Position numbers and translations under genes: made by a program | Shown: piece by piece, positions 46,601-62,979 of the stretch | Numbering within the stretch: position 1 is the first letter of the stretch | Layout: each line of letters opens with the position of its first letter | The notes under the pieces: model-generated | Databases searched by the model: none | Told to the model about the DNA's origin: nothing | What the model saw: the letters and a program-made list of their open reading frames with translations, nothing else | Assembly: GCF_003144115.1 (NCBI RefSeq) | Contig: NW_020312006.1 | Coordinates: forward strand, 62,001 to 126,000 | From: Tilletiopsis washingtonensis | Lineage: Eukaryota; Basidiomycota; Exobasidiomycetes; Entylomatales | Length of the DNA stretch: 64,000 nucleotides | Reading direction: 5' to 3'

Positions 46601-47539
46601 GATGGCGACGAGCTCCGCGTGCTTGAAGACAACGAGCAGGCCAGCCAGGACAGCAGTGCGGTGCGAGAGGACAAGCGCCCCGGCTCGCCTTCGCTCACGA
46701 GCTACGAGACTGCGCCGCCGTCCAGCCCCCGACGGGCCTCGCCGCCGCGATCGAAAAGCAGAGCGGGAGCTCGCACGCCTGACGCCCGACGGGCCAGTCG
46801 GCTGTCCAAGAGGATGTCTGGTGTAGCCCGCGTGCGCAAAGCGGCGTACTTTCGAGGCTCGAAGCCGCCGCTGCCGCCGCGCCGCGACACGGGCTCTGCG
46901 CACATCGATCGAGCTCAAGCGCCCGTTGATGCGGATGACTCAAGCTCGTCTTCCTCATTCTCGGACGAGGCCGAAGAAGACGAGGAGGAGGAGCCCTCGA
47001 TGCCTGGATCGCTGCGCGCCGCCTCGCCTTGCTTCAGCCGCCGCGAGAAGGTCCGCGTGGAGTTGCAGCGCAAGGAGCGCAACCGAGCGCGCGTCGATGC
47101 GCTGCACAGCCTCGAGGGCATGGGCAAGCAGCGCAATGCGGACCCGAGTGCCGACGCCGAGACGATTAGCAGTACGGCCCAGAGCGACGACGAAGCGGCA
47201 TGGGACTCGGAGTCGTCGGCGCTCGCTTTCAACACTGAGCTGCTGCTCAAGGTGCAGAGCGCGCTTCCGACGCTCGTGCCAGGCACGTCCGATGCTCAGA
47301 GCGTCGCGGCAGTGTCTGAGAATCTCTCAGCGCCGAAGGGAGTGACCGTCGACCCTTTTGTCACGCCCAAGCCGCCGCGCAAGCTCGTCGTGCCGCCCGA
47401 GGACGCCAAGCTCGAGCACGAGCAGCGCGGCCTGCGCGATCTGGAGGACGCCGAGCGTGCTCGAGACTACGCTCGCAGTCTGCATGTGGACCAGCCGACG
47501 CCGGGTCGCTTCGCTGCCGACGCTGGAGTGGCGCCTTGA
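43659..47539 (+). CDS. Large Ser/Arg-rich disordered protein of unknown function
   Basis: Two exons (43659..45655, 45703..47539) sum to 3834 nt, or 1277 residues. The 47-nt intron has a GTGAGT donor and a CTAAG branch. A GTGAG reading through the donor would end the protein after 666 residues, so splicing is required for the full length. The protein is rich in Ser, Arg, Pro and acidic clusters, with many RSxS and SP sites that look like kinase targets. Near the C-terminus is a charged, possibly helical segment around REKVRVELQRKERNRARVDALHSLEGM. No catalytic domain, membrane segment or signal peptide is visible. It may be a cytoskeletal, polarity or signalling scaffold, but that is a guess. 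Convergent with MLH1, 71 bp apart. Confidence 0.75.
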
Positions 47540-47610
47540 GACGTACCAATGTTATTACAGAGTGCGAGAGTGTGCGAGAGTGAGGCTACTGCGTGCACGG
47601 CGGCAGCCCG

Positions 47611-50579
47611 CTAGCATCGCTCGAAGACGCGGTCTGCCCAGGAAGTTCAGCAAAGAGCGTCGCGACGAATGCCTCGCCACTCACATAGGTCAGGAAGCGA
47701 TGCGACTTGTACGACGTCGCGCTCGAGCAGCTGAGAAGCACATGAGCGACGCACGAAGACGCGCAGCCCTTCGCTGCACTCACCTGCTTCGGCGCCACCC
47801 AGGGCACACGGCGCATGGCGCTGAACCAGACGTGCTGGACATTGAAGTGCTCCTCGGCCCGCGCTTCCTGCTCGATGCCGTCAAGCGAGTCGCGCGCCTC
47901 GTTGCCGGCCGAAGGCGGAACGTGAGCAAAGGCGATCTCCCTCGCGATGCTGCGGAAGCACTCCTTCTCGTCTGTCCAGTCCACTTGCGGGCCGAGGCGC
48001 AAGAGTAGCGTCGGCAGTCGGTCGAGCGCCAAGGGTGCACGCGAGGAGAGCACAGACGGGATGGTGTGCAGCGTGCCCGAGTCTGCATCGATACGCAGAG
48101 AGAAGTACTCGTCGAGCATCTCGGCGCGCGCGATCAGCAGCAGCGCGATGCGCTGGTGTATGAGCGTCAGCGCGGTTCACGCCGGAGCATGCAGGAGCCT
48201 CACCTCAACGATGTCGTCAACGCTCATGCCCGCCTCGTCAGCATCGGGCTCGGCCTCGACGCCTATCCGAATGAGGTCTCGGATGCTTGGTGGCGGCTCG
48301 AGACGGAAGCGACCTAAGCTGCCGAACTGGCGAAGCACGAGCTGGTATGCGAACTCCTCGCTATGCACGAGTCAGCCTTGTGAGCGTCGTACGGCGTGGC
48401 ATCAGAGGCGCACTGACATGATGGCAGCGTGGTTGACGAGGTACAGCTTCGTCTCGTGCTGCACGAGCGACAGACCCATGTCGAGATCCACAACGCCGAC
48501 GAAGGCGTGCCCTCGGAGCACCTCGCTCAGCCCTGCGACGAGGTGCATCAGCAAAGCGCCAAGGCTGCGGGCATCTGGTGACGCACCATTGTGGCGCGAC
48601 TTGACCGCTTCTCGGCGCAGCTCGCGCACGCTCGTCAACAGGCATTCGCTTTCAGGCACTTTTGCAGCGCCATTGCTCTTCGAGCCCTCGGCACGCGGCT
48701 GGTCGTCGCTTCCTGCCTCCTCTAGCACTTCTGTGTTGTCCTCTCGCCGCGTTGCAGTGAAGCCCATCGCCTGCAGCGTACGGGAAGAGGCGTCGGTGCG
48801 GACCTGGTGCTGAGGATAGCCCTTCTGCGTCGACATCGGCCCTGTTTGCGCTAAGCACGAATGGTCAGTATCGATCGGCTGTGGTGGGACGAGCCGGCTC
48901 ACTCTCACGAGCCTTGCCTTTTGCGGTCTCGGGCGGCGGCGCTCCCGGCAACGTGGCTTGCTGTTCAGACGAAGCGTCAGCGGCTTCCTTTCGCTTGCTT
49001 GGGGCTTCACCCACGCTGAACTCGAAGGTGCGGCTGGAGTTGGAGCCCGAGAGCACGTCCTGTGCGTGTGCGCAGACCTCCTCGATGACGTCCTCCTCGT
49101 CCAGGAAGTGCACCTGCGAGCCGCATTAGCTTCAACACTCTACTCTGGTCCGCAATGAAGCCTGGCTCACCTCGCTCTTTGTCGGGTGCACATTGACGTC
49201 GACCTTCTCTGGCGCGATCTTGAGAGCGATGTACAGCCACGGGTGGCCACCGCGCGGCAGGAAAGCCGAGTAGAGCGCCTCGAATGACTTCTTGAGACCC
49301 GGGCAGTCCACCAGACGATCTGCAGGGAGAGTCAGCAGACAGCAGTAGTGTCGCGCAGTGTCAGCTCACCGTTGATGAAGCACAGGAACGTCGTCTTCTT
49401 GGCGCTCCAATTGGCTCCGCTGATGTAGCCCTCGACGGAGAAGCCGAGGCGCTCATTGCGCAGCGGCGTGAGGTGCAGCAGCTCGCGCGAGACCGCACTG
49501 CCGTGCAGAGCACGGATGGCGTCGATCGTCTTGGTCGAAGGAGAGGCGGGCGTGCTGAGATCGGCGACATTCGAAGAGGCCTGGCGATGCAGGCAGAAGT
49601 CAGCACCCAAAGACCTTCGCCCTGAGCTCGCATCGCGCACCTTGCGACAGACGAACCCAACGCCTCGTCCGCCGTAGTGCAGCGCATACTTGGCCGCCAC
49701 GTCGAGGGCGCGGTTGTACTCCTCCGTGGCGCTCTTGAGGGCGCGCAGGCGCTGCGGCACGTTGAAGAAGAGATCCTCGGCCGTGATGAGCGTGCCGTCT
49801 GTGCCTGCGCATGGCCGCGGCGCAGAGGACTGGCCGGGCTTGGGCGGCACGAGTGCGCCGCATGCATACGACGCCCTGCAGGGAGTCAGCAAGCAAGCCT
49901 GGGGGAGACACGCAGCACGGCTCACTGGTAGGCACACGCAGCGTCCTTCGTCTTGCTGACGACGCGCATTGAGGCGCTCACGTAGCTGATGCTGGCCAGT
50001 GCCTCGCCGCGAAAGCCAAAGGTGGACATGCGCGAGAGATCATCGAAGTTGCGCAGCTTGGACGTGGCGAAGCGCTCCGCCAGCAGCGGCAGGTCGGACT
50101 CCTGCCGGGAGCGGCGTCAGCGCGCAGTCAGAACTGGCGAGGATGCGACGTACTCTGACGCCGCAGCCATTGTCCTGGATCTGCAGCGACTTGAGGCCGC
50201 CTTCCTTGAGCGTGATCTTGATGAGCGTGGCGCCGGCGTCGAGACTGTTCTCGATGAGCTCCTTGAGCGCGTTGGCCGGCCGATGGATGATCTGAAGGTC
50301 GTGTGAGCCCAGTGCGGCACAGTCCGGGCTGCACGCTGCCACGCACCTCGCCGGCAGCGATGCGGTTGACAACCGCCTCGTCGAGACGCTGGCCAAGAGG
50401 GAGCAAAGTGAGTTTAGCCGTGCGCATCGCGGCCCGAGCGCGTGTATGCGCACCTGGATGGGCTGGCGCACGAGGTGCTGCACCCGCTCCTCAAGCTGAG
50501 CATCGAGCGGCTCCTCGGGCTGCTGCGCCTGCGTCGGCGAGGCCGAGCGCCGCTCGCCGACGACCGAGGAGCTCGCCAT
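47611..50579 (-). CDS. MLH1: DNA mismatch repair protein Mlh1
   Basis: This is the MutL homologue that pairs with Pms1/Mlh3 in mismatch repair and meiosis; roughly 780 residues in about eleven exons. The GHKL ATPase motifs are present: [31 protein letters not shown], and [12 protein letters not shown]. Then come [15 protein letters not shown], a linker, and the C-terminal dimerisation domain ([35 protein letters not shown]). The last exon is only 23 nt (47611..47633). Joined across a 52-nt intron (47634..47685) it yields LYRVFERC and stop, the conserved FERC end that completes the Pms1 endonuclease site. Reading through that intron instead gives an unrelated tail ending at a stop, so the splice is favoured. 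Exon 1 is 50579..50454 and exon 2 is 42 nt (50388..50347). Confidence 0.95.
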
Positions 50580-51400
50580 GGCGCGCGCTGTCCGCCGCCG
50601 CGGTGCGTGAAGCTTCTGCGGCCGCTTACGCGCTGGCGTGCAAGGAGAGCTGCGGCAGCTGCAGCATGTGGCCCAGCCGTTGCGAGAAGAAGGCGAAACG
50701 AGCGCTGCTGCCGCACGTGCACAAGAACCGGCCCCTGGTGCGGCTTAAGGCGTGGCGCTGCTGAGACTGATGGAGAGGGAAGGGAGGCCGCGTGCACCCT
50801 GAGCAGCAGGCGCACGCTCCTCTCATGCACGGCGCGGAGCGCTCCCTCTCGCGCGCGTCCACGCGTCGTGCCGGTGCCGCAGAGGAGCCCTGCGCTGCAC
50901 ATCCGGCGTGAGCGAAGACGGATGTGAAGATGCTTTGAATGAGCAGTCAGTGACTCGGATCAGCCTCACCGACCAATACTTGCCACGCTGGCCGCAGCAG
51001 GCCGCAGGAGCGTCAGGAGCACGCAAGGCGCACAGCCAAGCCCTCGCTCGGCGCGGCGGAGCTGCAGGCGCGCCACGAGGGCGCCGGGGGCGGGCAGGCG
51101 GGCAGGCGGGCGGTGTGCGCGTCGCTGGCGGCGGCTGGCTGTCGCCCGCACGCCGCACGGCGCACCGCACGGTGCTGGCAGCGCAGCCGAGGCGCCGGCG
51201 CCGGCAGCGCACAGCCGTCGAGGTGCAGCAGGCGCCATGTCCCATCTCCAGCACCCCTCTCCACCACGCCGCATCGTCCATCCCAGCTCGTCCTGCTCTG
51301 CCCGTGCCTCGCCGTGCCCCGCCGTGCCCATCGCGCCCGCCGCACCGCCGCCTGACCCCGCCTCGTGCGCTGAGCGCGCGCGTCCGTCGCGCTGCCCGCC
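50580..51400. promoter_or_regulatory. Divergent promoter region of MLH1 and YAK1
   Basis: An 821-bp spacer between divergent starts. It contains CT-rich tracts close to YAK1 and no gene or motif that I can support. Confidence 0.45.
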
Positions 51401-55699
<4,299 letters not shown>

Positions 55700-56026
55700 G
55701 GCCCGGCGTGGCCCGCTGCTGCTGGACTGCTCTTAGATCCGCTCTCTGTGTCGTCGCCGCCAATCTCACACCATCTGCGTGCTCACCCGGGCCTGTACAC
55801 GTCGCCATGCTCCCTCTCTTCGGCGCGGCGGACGCCTGCAAAGCGATGTCATACCCCACGATGGAATTGCGTGGCCGTGCCCCGTCCTTTTGTGAAGAGC
55901 CTTTGCGTGAGAGGAGAGAGAGCACAGTGAAAGAGGCAAGATTACGAGGAGCAGTGTGTGGCGAAGGATCGGACAGTGCAGCGGAACGAGCAGCAGGGTT
56001 GGTAGGGGGGCGGAGCGTAAAGTCGT
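55700..56026. other. Convergent 3' spacer between YAK1 and UTP5
   Basis: A 327-bp stretch between two stop codons, presumably both 3' untranslated regions. No gene seen. Confidence 0.55.
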
Positions 56027-58666
56027 CTACTCTTCTTCTGACTCGTCAGAGCCCTCGGACGCCTCGAGATCGAGCAGCCCGCCGCCCTTGCCCGTGTCCG
56101 AGTCCTCATCCTCGTCCTCCTCCTCGTCCTGCAGGGAGATTCGTGAGCAATCGGGCGCTTGGCCGGGCAGACGGCCGACTCACCACCTCGTCCGAGTCGT
56201 CGTCCAGCTCGCTCTCGTCCTCGCCGTCCTCCAGCACGTCCGGATCGTCGCTCTCCTCGTCCGCGCTGCCCTCGGCCGAGCCAGCGTCGATCATCTCAAC
56301 ATCCGAGCCCGCCGCGCTGTCGTCGTCGGCCTCCTCGTCGCTCTCGCCCGACGTGACGCCCATGGACGTGCTGGCGCCCAGCGCGACGTCCTCGACCGAA
56401 GCGTCGTCGTCATCGTCGCTCGCCTGGCCGAGCACGTCCACCTCGTCTGCGTCCTCATCCAGGTCCTCGTCCGACGCGCCCTCGGCGGCCTCGCCGTCGC
56501 TCTCCTCGTCGCTGCTGCCCTCGACCCACCGGCCGGCCTCGCGCACGGGCTTCGGCGCCGCAGCGGTGCGCTGCTTCGTCTTGAGGCCCTGCACAGGTGC
56601 GCGTGCGGCCGCATCGGCAGCGTACGCAGTGCGCAGCTCGATCTGCGCAAGCACGAGCTCGAGGCGACCGGAGAGCGCAAGCAAGCGGTCGTGGGCCGCC
56701 AGCCGGCTCGACAGGACGGTGTGCAGCGAGGCGAGGCGCGTCACGAGGTTCGGGAGCTGCAAATGACAGGCCCGTCAGCCGAGGCTCCAAGAGAAGAGCA
56801 GTCATGGCCAGTCTACTTACAGACATGAGATACGCGGTGTGCGCAGCCAGCGTGGCACGCACCCACTCCACCAGGCCTCGCGCACGCTGGCTGCCCAGTG
56901 CACCTCGCGAGCGCTGCCCCTGGCCCATGCGCACGACTGCGGCCTCGAGCAGGCGCACAGCCAGCGGGCCAGAGATGCGCCGCACACTCTCGCGGATCAG
57001 CTGCGGGTCGTTGTGCACCAGCACCGAGGAGAGCAGTGCCGTGTCGTCCGAGTGCAGGGCCTGCGTGAGGGTCTGCGCGAGACTGATGCCGCCGCCGAGA
57101 GGCGCACGCGGAACATCCTCCTCGTCCTCATCGTCGGACTCGGAAGCATTACCGTTGGCGAGCGCCGCACTGCCGTTTGCGGCGCCGTTGCGCCCTTGCT
57201 TCTGGCGGACGTCAAGACCCTTGAGACGAGCAGCGAGTGTCGGCTCCGCAGCGGAGGCGTCCATGTCTGCATCGAGGTCTGCCTGCGCATCGGCACCGGC
57301 CGCGGCGTCGGGCTGCGGAAGCAGGCCCGAGTCGTCGGCCAGCACAGACGAGCTGGCAGCACCGCTAGCGCGCGCAGCAGCGCCACTCGGCTCGGCATAG
57401 CGCTGCGTCGCGGCGATGCCGCCAGCCAGGGCAGCGTCGCCATCCGAGAGCAGCCCACCGGCGGAGCCAGCGCGCACGAGCTCGATCACTGGCGGAAGCG
57501 CAGACGAATCATCGAGCAATTGCTGCGAGCGGCGCGTGTCAGCATTCGCCAAGCGGTGCAGGACGGAGGCCACTCACTGTCCGCTCGAGCACGAGCTTCG
57601 CACCCTTGACGAGCGCGGCGACATACAGCTGGTTGCCCACCTGTGCCGCGTCCAGCAGCGGCGTGGCCTCGGCCTTCTTGCTCGCCTTGAGCGTGACGGA
57701 CGAGACGCGCTCGAGCGCCGGCGTGCGCTTGGCGCTGCCGTCGAGCGCAGCAGGCACGGCGTAGATGCCGGCGTCGCCAGACGTGGTGATGGCCAGCACG
57801 AGGGCACGCTCGGCAGTGCTGAGCGCAATGATCTGGCGTGCCGGCGCCGTCATGGGCAGCGTGGCCAACGGCCGTGCGGCCTGGCCCCACAGCGTCAGCA
57901 CACGGTCGTTGGACGCAGCACTGACGAAGGAGGCAGCGGGTGCCGGAGCAGCGAGCGCAGTGAGGTGCGTGATGGGCGACGCATGGCCTGTCCAGCTCCG
58001 CTTCGCGCCGCCGAGCTCGTCGATGGCATGCGACGCCGCCAGCAGCTCGCTCGTCTCGCCGAGCGCCGAGACCTGCGGCGCCGGCGTCCGCTCCGGCGGC
58101 GCGTCCGGCGAGGTGAGCGACCACTTGCGCACGACCGAGTCGGCGCATGCGGCGTGCAGGCTCTGCCCGTCGTGCGAGAAGTGCAGTGCACGCACGCCGC
58201 GCGGGCCGGCAGCGGGCGCCTTGTCGCTCAGCGAGCGCAGCACGCGGCCGTGCGTGGGCGAGAAGAGCGCCACGGTGCCGTCGGCGAGGCCGAGCGCGAC
58301 GACGGGCGTCGCCGCCGAGCTCGACGAGGCGACGGCGGCGGCATTGGCGGCGGCGGTGCCTTTCTTGCGCTTCTTGGGCGCCTCGGGCGACGCGGCCGAT
58401 GACGAGGCGTGCGGCAGCGCGCCCCACGCCAGCGCCTCGGCGCGCGCCGCCGGCAGCACGTAGTCGGCGGTGAGGCGCGCGTCGGGCGAGGCGTAGATGC
58501 GCAGGCGATGCCGGTCCAGCGCCTGCGTCAGCAGCGCAAAGAGGTCGGCGCGCGGCGAGAAGGCCGAGAGCGTGGCGGGCGCAGCGTCGGGCGCGGCCTG
58601 CGTCGCACTGGCAGACGAGGCGGGGCGCGACTTTGGCGGCGCCGAGGCGCCTTTTGACTTGGCCAT
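56027..58666 (-). CDS. UTP5: U3 small nucleolar RNA-associated protein 5 (WDR43-like)
   Basis: This is a t-UTP/UTP-A subunit of the 90S pre-ribosome that links rDNA transcription to 18S processing in the nucleolus. About 820 residues in four exons. The N-terminal half is a WD40 propeller (VVALGLADGTVALFS, VRALHFSHDGQSLHAAC, SAASNDRVLTLWG). The C-terminal part is a Utp12 domain (SLAQTLTQALHSDDTALL, RISGPLAVRLLEAAV), then a very acidic tail of Asp/Glu clusters to the stop. The first intron is confirmed by the join LVLERT to QQLLDDSS near 57540..57575. It diverges from the ATRIP-like gene, and the spacer carries a TCACGTGCG box as at RRP7. Confidence 0.88.
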
Positions 58667-59098
58667 GCTGGGTGCAGGGGCAGGTGCGCGGAGGGTGCGG
58701 AGGGTGATGGGAGCGGTGAGAAGGAGCGGCGCCTCGCACCTCTCAGCTCTCCTGCCGCCGTGACTTTTCTGGGTCACGTGCGGCGCCGTCCTTCCAACGA
58801 GCGTGGGAGCAGATGCGTGGGAGCTGTTGGTCTGGCGGGAAGCGCGTAAAGAGGCGCGTCTCGAGCTCGCTGTGCCTGGCATGGACAGCGCCCGAGGGTC
58901 TGCTCCCACCACCACCACCACCTCGTCCTCCTGCGCCGCCTGCCACCTCTCGCGGGGCCGCTGCCCGCTCCACACTTCGCCAGCGCGTGTGAACGGTGCG
59001 GCATGCGCGCAGCACGAGCGCTGCCCTCCTCACTCGTCACACGGCCGCGGCCTCCACCGTAGCCGCGCGGTCAGCCAGCGACCCCAGCCACCGGCGCC
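58667..59098. promoter_or_regulatory. Divergent promoter region of UTP5 and the ATRIP-like gene
   Basis: A 432-bp spacer between divergent starts, with the E-box GTCACGTGCG at 58773..58782 and no gene. Confidence 0.5.
58774..58782 (+). promoter_or_regulatory. E-box TCACGTGCG upstream of UTP5
   Basis: These nine bases lie about 110 bp upstream of the UTP5 start and match the site upstream of RRP7 exactly. Confidence 0.4.
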
Positions 59099-62000
59099 AT
59101 GCCCGCCCCGGCCGGCGACACCGACGAGGAGGAGTTCGAGTGGGACGCCGAGCAGGAGGAGACGATGGCCGCCTACGAGGCCGAGATCGCCACGCAGCAC
59201 GCCCGCGGCGGCTCGGCCGTGCCGCAGCAGCACGGCAACGCCGCGCCGCGCCCGCAGCCGCGCCAGCAGCAGCGTGTGCTGGAGCAGGCCGAGGCCGAGG
59301 AGCAGCGCAGACGCTCGGGTGCGGTCCAGAATGGCACATCGCGCACGGCGTCGCGCCCGGCCGCCTCGCTGTTGCCATCCTCGCACGCCGGGTCGGCAGT
59401 CACGTTCGACGCCTTCTCGCCGGGCCACCCTTGGGATCATCCGCCTGGCACCGCGGCGGAGCGCTCCCTCTACCTTCGCCAGGATCTGCTGTCCGACGAC
59501 ATGATTCCACAGCCGCAGCCGCCAGCAAAGAAGCCGCGGCTCGGCATGGGCCGCGCGCTGCCGCAGCCACCACAGCGCGCCAACGCACTTGCGCCTTCGC
59601 AGCGCCCGCCTGCGCCGGGCCCCGACGAGGTCGTGATCTCGCGCAACGGTAGACTGGCCGCTGCGCCGGACGAGGAGTTTGACGATGAGGCCCTATGGCA
59701 GGATGAGGAGTCGCTGCGGCTGGTCGAGGAAGAGGCCGTGCAGCAGTCGCAGCGCAGCTCGCAGCCCACCAGGCCTGTCGCTGTCGCGCGTGCCGCCCAG
59801 CCGCTCGGCGCTCGAGGCCCACCTGTGCGCTCGACTTCCAGCCCCGCCGGCCGAGTCGCTGCCGGGCACGCTGGCCCCGCTGCGGCGAATCTGAATGGCC
59901 GAGCTTCGCTAGTCGCTGGTCCTTCGATCCTTGAGGAGGGCCGGCAAGTCCGAGCGCCCGCACCAGCTCCCAATGCGAACGCGGCGAAGCTCGTGGAACA
60001 GGTGAGCGAGCGTGGCGCTCGGGCATTGACGTCGTGCTGACTGTCCCTTTGCAGCTGCGCGCCCAGCTGAAAGAGAAGGACGCCTCTATCCGCACGCTCA
60101 CTGAGGCGAAGCGGCAGCAAGAGGGCGAAGTCACGATCGTGCGCAAGAACAGCGAGACGGCCAAGCTGAAGCTCGAGCAGCTGCAGCAGCAGCTGCAGGA
60201 GGCAGAGCTGGCTCACAAGACGGAGAAGGAGCGCCTCATTCGCGAGCACGACGAGGAGCGGAGGAGCGCCGAGAGTGTGGCGGCGTTCAACGTGAGTTGC
60301 TGGGCGTGACGAAAGCTGACGACTCCGGCTGACGCCTTTGTCGACAGCACATGTCGCACACCACCTCTCGCCGCATGATCGCCGGCGGCAGCGTCCCGCG
60401 CCGTCCGGCTGCCTCCTTGGTGCGCGACCCCAGTGGGCCGAGCAGCAGTGCGGCGCAGCGTGCGGGCTTGACGACGCCGACGCGGCGTGGGCGCAATGGC
60501 CAGCGGGAGAGCCGTGCGCTGGGACACGAGGCGGGAGACGAGGAACGCAGTCCGAGTCAGCGCTCTGCGGCGGCCAAGAGGACCAAGCTGCAGACGCCGC
60601 AGGGTCAGTGCCGCTGCCGCAGCGCCGTCGTCTTGAGGCTCATCCCCGCTGCAGTGCCGTTCCCGAACCTGCGCAACTCGTTTGCCCAGCCCGGCCGAGT
60701 GGCACGCAACGGCGTCCTCAACTCCGCCGCGAAGGGCAAGGCTGCAGTGCGGGATGGCGATGGCTCGCCCGACGTCGAGATGGCAGATGCCGCCCCGGAC
60801 GTCAATGGAGATCGCCAGCCCGTCACTGCGGAACTGCAGTCGCTGCCGTGGCACGATGTGCGCGCTCGCTATCCGCTCATGCAGGCGATCTATGCGCGGC
60901 GACGAGCGGCGCTGATGGGCCACGTCCTGGCGCACTCTTCTTGCGCCACCTCTTCTGCACATCGGCAAGCAGGGCCGGCGCCGCGCACCGTGCAGAAGCT
61001 GCTTGTGGCTGCGCTGCCGGCGTGGCTGCCAAGCGACACGCATGCGCTGTACGCCTCCGCCACGGCGAATCTGCTCGGCATCCTCAGCAGTGTGGGCGAC
61101 GGGCCGCAACGCTTCGCCTTCCTCGCGCACAACGCTGCCCATGTGCCCTCGGGCTCGGAGACGGACGATGCGGCGGACTTTTGGGATGCACACAAGCTGT
61201 GTGAAGACGGGCTGGCGGGTCTGCTCGACAGCATTGCGGCCGTGCTGCGAGCCATGCTGCAGTGTCTGATGCTCGCGCGGCATGTGAGTCGCTTGGCTTT
61301 CTGTCGCTGCTGTTGGCTGACGCATGCCGGTGCAGTCCGAGGCAATACAAGACGTGCTGTCTCTGGCCATGAGTCTCGGATACTCACACCGCACTTTCGT
61401 CTACTCTCTCCTCGCGCCAGATCGACAAGCAGCCACCGACGCAACGCAAGCACCACGCACACCTGGCTTGTCATCGGCACAGCCCTTCGCATCTGCGCTC
61501 GTCGCACTCGTGCGGCTGCCTGTCGTGCCCGAAACAAGAACCGGCACCATGCCGGCCGAGGCAAAGAGTGACGCGCAGGCGACGCAGAGCAACGCACTGC
61601 CGCCGCCGTGGGAGCTGCGTGAAGAAGAGCAGAACGAGCTGCTGGCGTCGGTCATTGGCGTGCTGGAGATTCTCGCGTGGGGGCTGCTCGAGCAGGACTT
61701 TGGCCGGTGAGCATAACCCTGGCGTCCGCACACGTAGCACTCCACGCTGACATCACCTTGCGGTGCAGCATCAGAGTCGTATTCGACGCGCCCGGCTTTC
61801 TCTCTGGCTTGCTCGACTCTAAGCGTCCAACAGCTCTGCTGTGCCGCACGATGCGCATTCTGACGCATATGGGCCAGTGTGAGTTGGAGCTGGCCACGTC
61901 GCTGTGGCAACTAGCGCTGACCATCACAATCTGCAGACGCCAACGCTTGGAGCACGCTCGTTGCCTGTCCGCTCGAGAAGGCGCGCAAACGAGTTCTGCC

Positions 62001-62938
62001 GCATCGCGTTGCCCAGTCGCAGACGCCGCTCTTCGAGGTGCTGGCCGCACATCTCGTCGATGATCGACGTGCAGACAGGCCAGTGGAAGTGAGCTTCCAG
62101 TGCGGGTCTCGTGCACGGCCACCGCTGACTTGCGCCTTCGTTTCAAGGCGCACGCACTGCATTTCGAGATCGTCGTCTTTCTATCTCAGCTCGTCATTCA
62201 CCATGCCGAAGCCGCAGTGCTCGTCGCCGAGAGCGCCTCGCTGCTTGCTGCATTCGTGCGCTGCCTCGACTGCGACACTGCGGCTGTGTGGCATGACGAC
62301 GGACTGAGCATCGATGGCGACACCGTCAAACTCGAGGAGTGAGTGACGCGACGCGCGTAGGTCTTCCCATCGCGCTGATGCACGCCACGCAGCATCGTCA
62401 CTCGGATATGTATGGACGTGCGGTTACTGGCACAGCTGTACACGTTTCCCGACCGGCCACCCAACCTGGCGCGACGGCTGTGCAGCGAGGAGTGCCATGC
62501 GATCTACAACGGCGGACGGCACGCCTACGTGCTGGCGCTCAGCCGCATCGCCTTCGCCGACGAGCCGTCGTGGGTGGACGACGCGGAGCGGAGACGCATG
62601 CAGGTCGTCACCGGTAAGTCGAGCCGGGCAGCAGACGTCTGGCGCTTGCTGACGTCCGACCTGCAGACTTGGCCGTTGAGCTCGTGGAGCTCATGCTCAA
62701 TCCCGAAGAGCTCGAGGCGGCGTGGGAGCTGTGCGCCGAGGGCGCCAGCGACGACCGCGGCGATGATGCCTCGTCTGGGTCTCTGACGCAGGCGTCGAAT
62801 CCTGCCGGCGCTCCTACGCCGGTCGCCAATCGGGCGGCCGCCGCGTCGCAGACCCAGCCCGAGATGATCGTGATTGACGACGACGATGACGACGAGATGG
62901 ACGACGCGGACGCCGAGGAGGCCATGCGCGGCCACTGA
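59099..62938 (+). CDS. Probable ATRIP/Rad26/Ddc2-like checkpoint protein
   Basis: A protein of about 1,100 residues in nine or so exons. The N-terminus is acidic and disordered with an amphipathic acidic element (DEEFDDEALWQDEESL, about residue 190) reminiscent of the RPA70-binding motif of ATRIP. A strong coiled coil follows (LRAQLKEKDASIRTL through EHDEERRSAESVAAF, about residues 300 to 385). The rest is a helical, armadillo-like C-terminal half (for example RTVQKLLVAALPAWL, LLASVIGVLEILAWG, FEIVVFLSQLVIHHAEA). The order of acidic motif, coiled coil and helical repeats fits the ATR/Rad3/Mec1 partner family, which evolves fast, so the call is by architecture rather than by a diagnostic motif. 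Coding continuity supports the introns; the join MGQYANAWSTL uses a GTGAGT donor one of two overlapping GTs. Acidic C-terminal end. Convergent with a methyltransferase, 41 bp apart. Confidence 0.5.
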
Positions 62939-62979
62939 CCTGTCCTGTGCGCCTTGCTCTGCTAATTGCCACCATCCTC

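Noticed and set aside
47586-47640. MLH1 3' end without the last intron
   Set aside because: It gives an unrelated tail. The spliced form ends in the conserved FERC.
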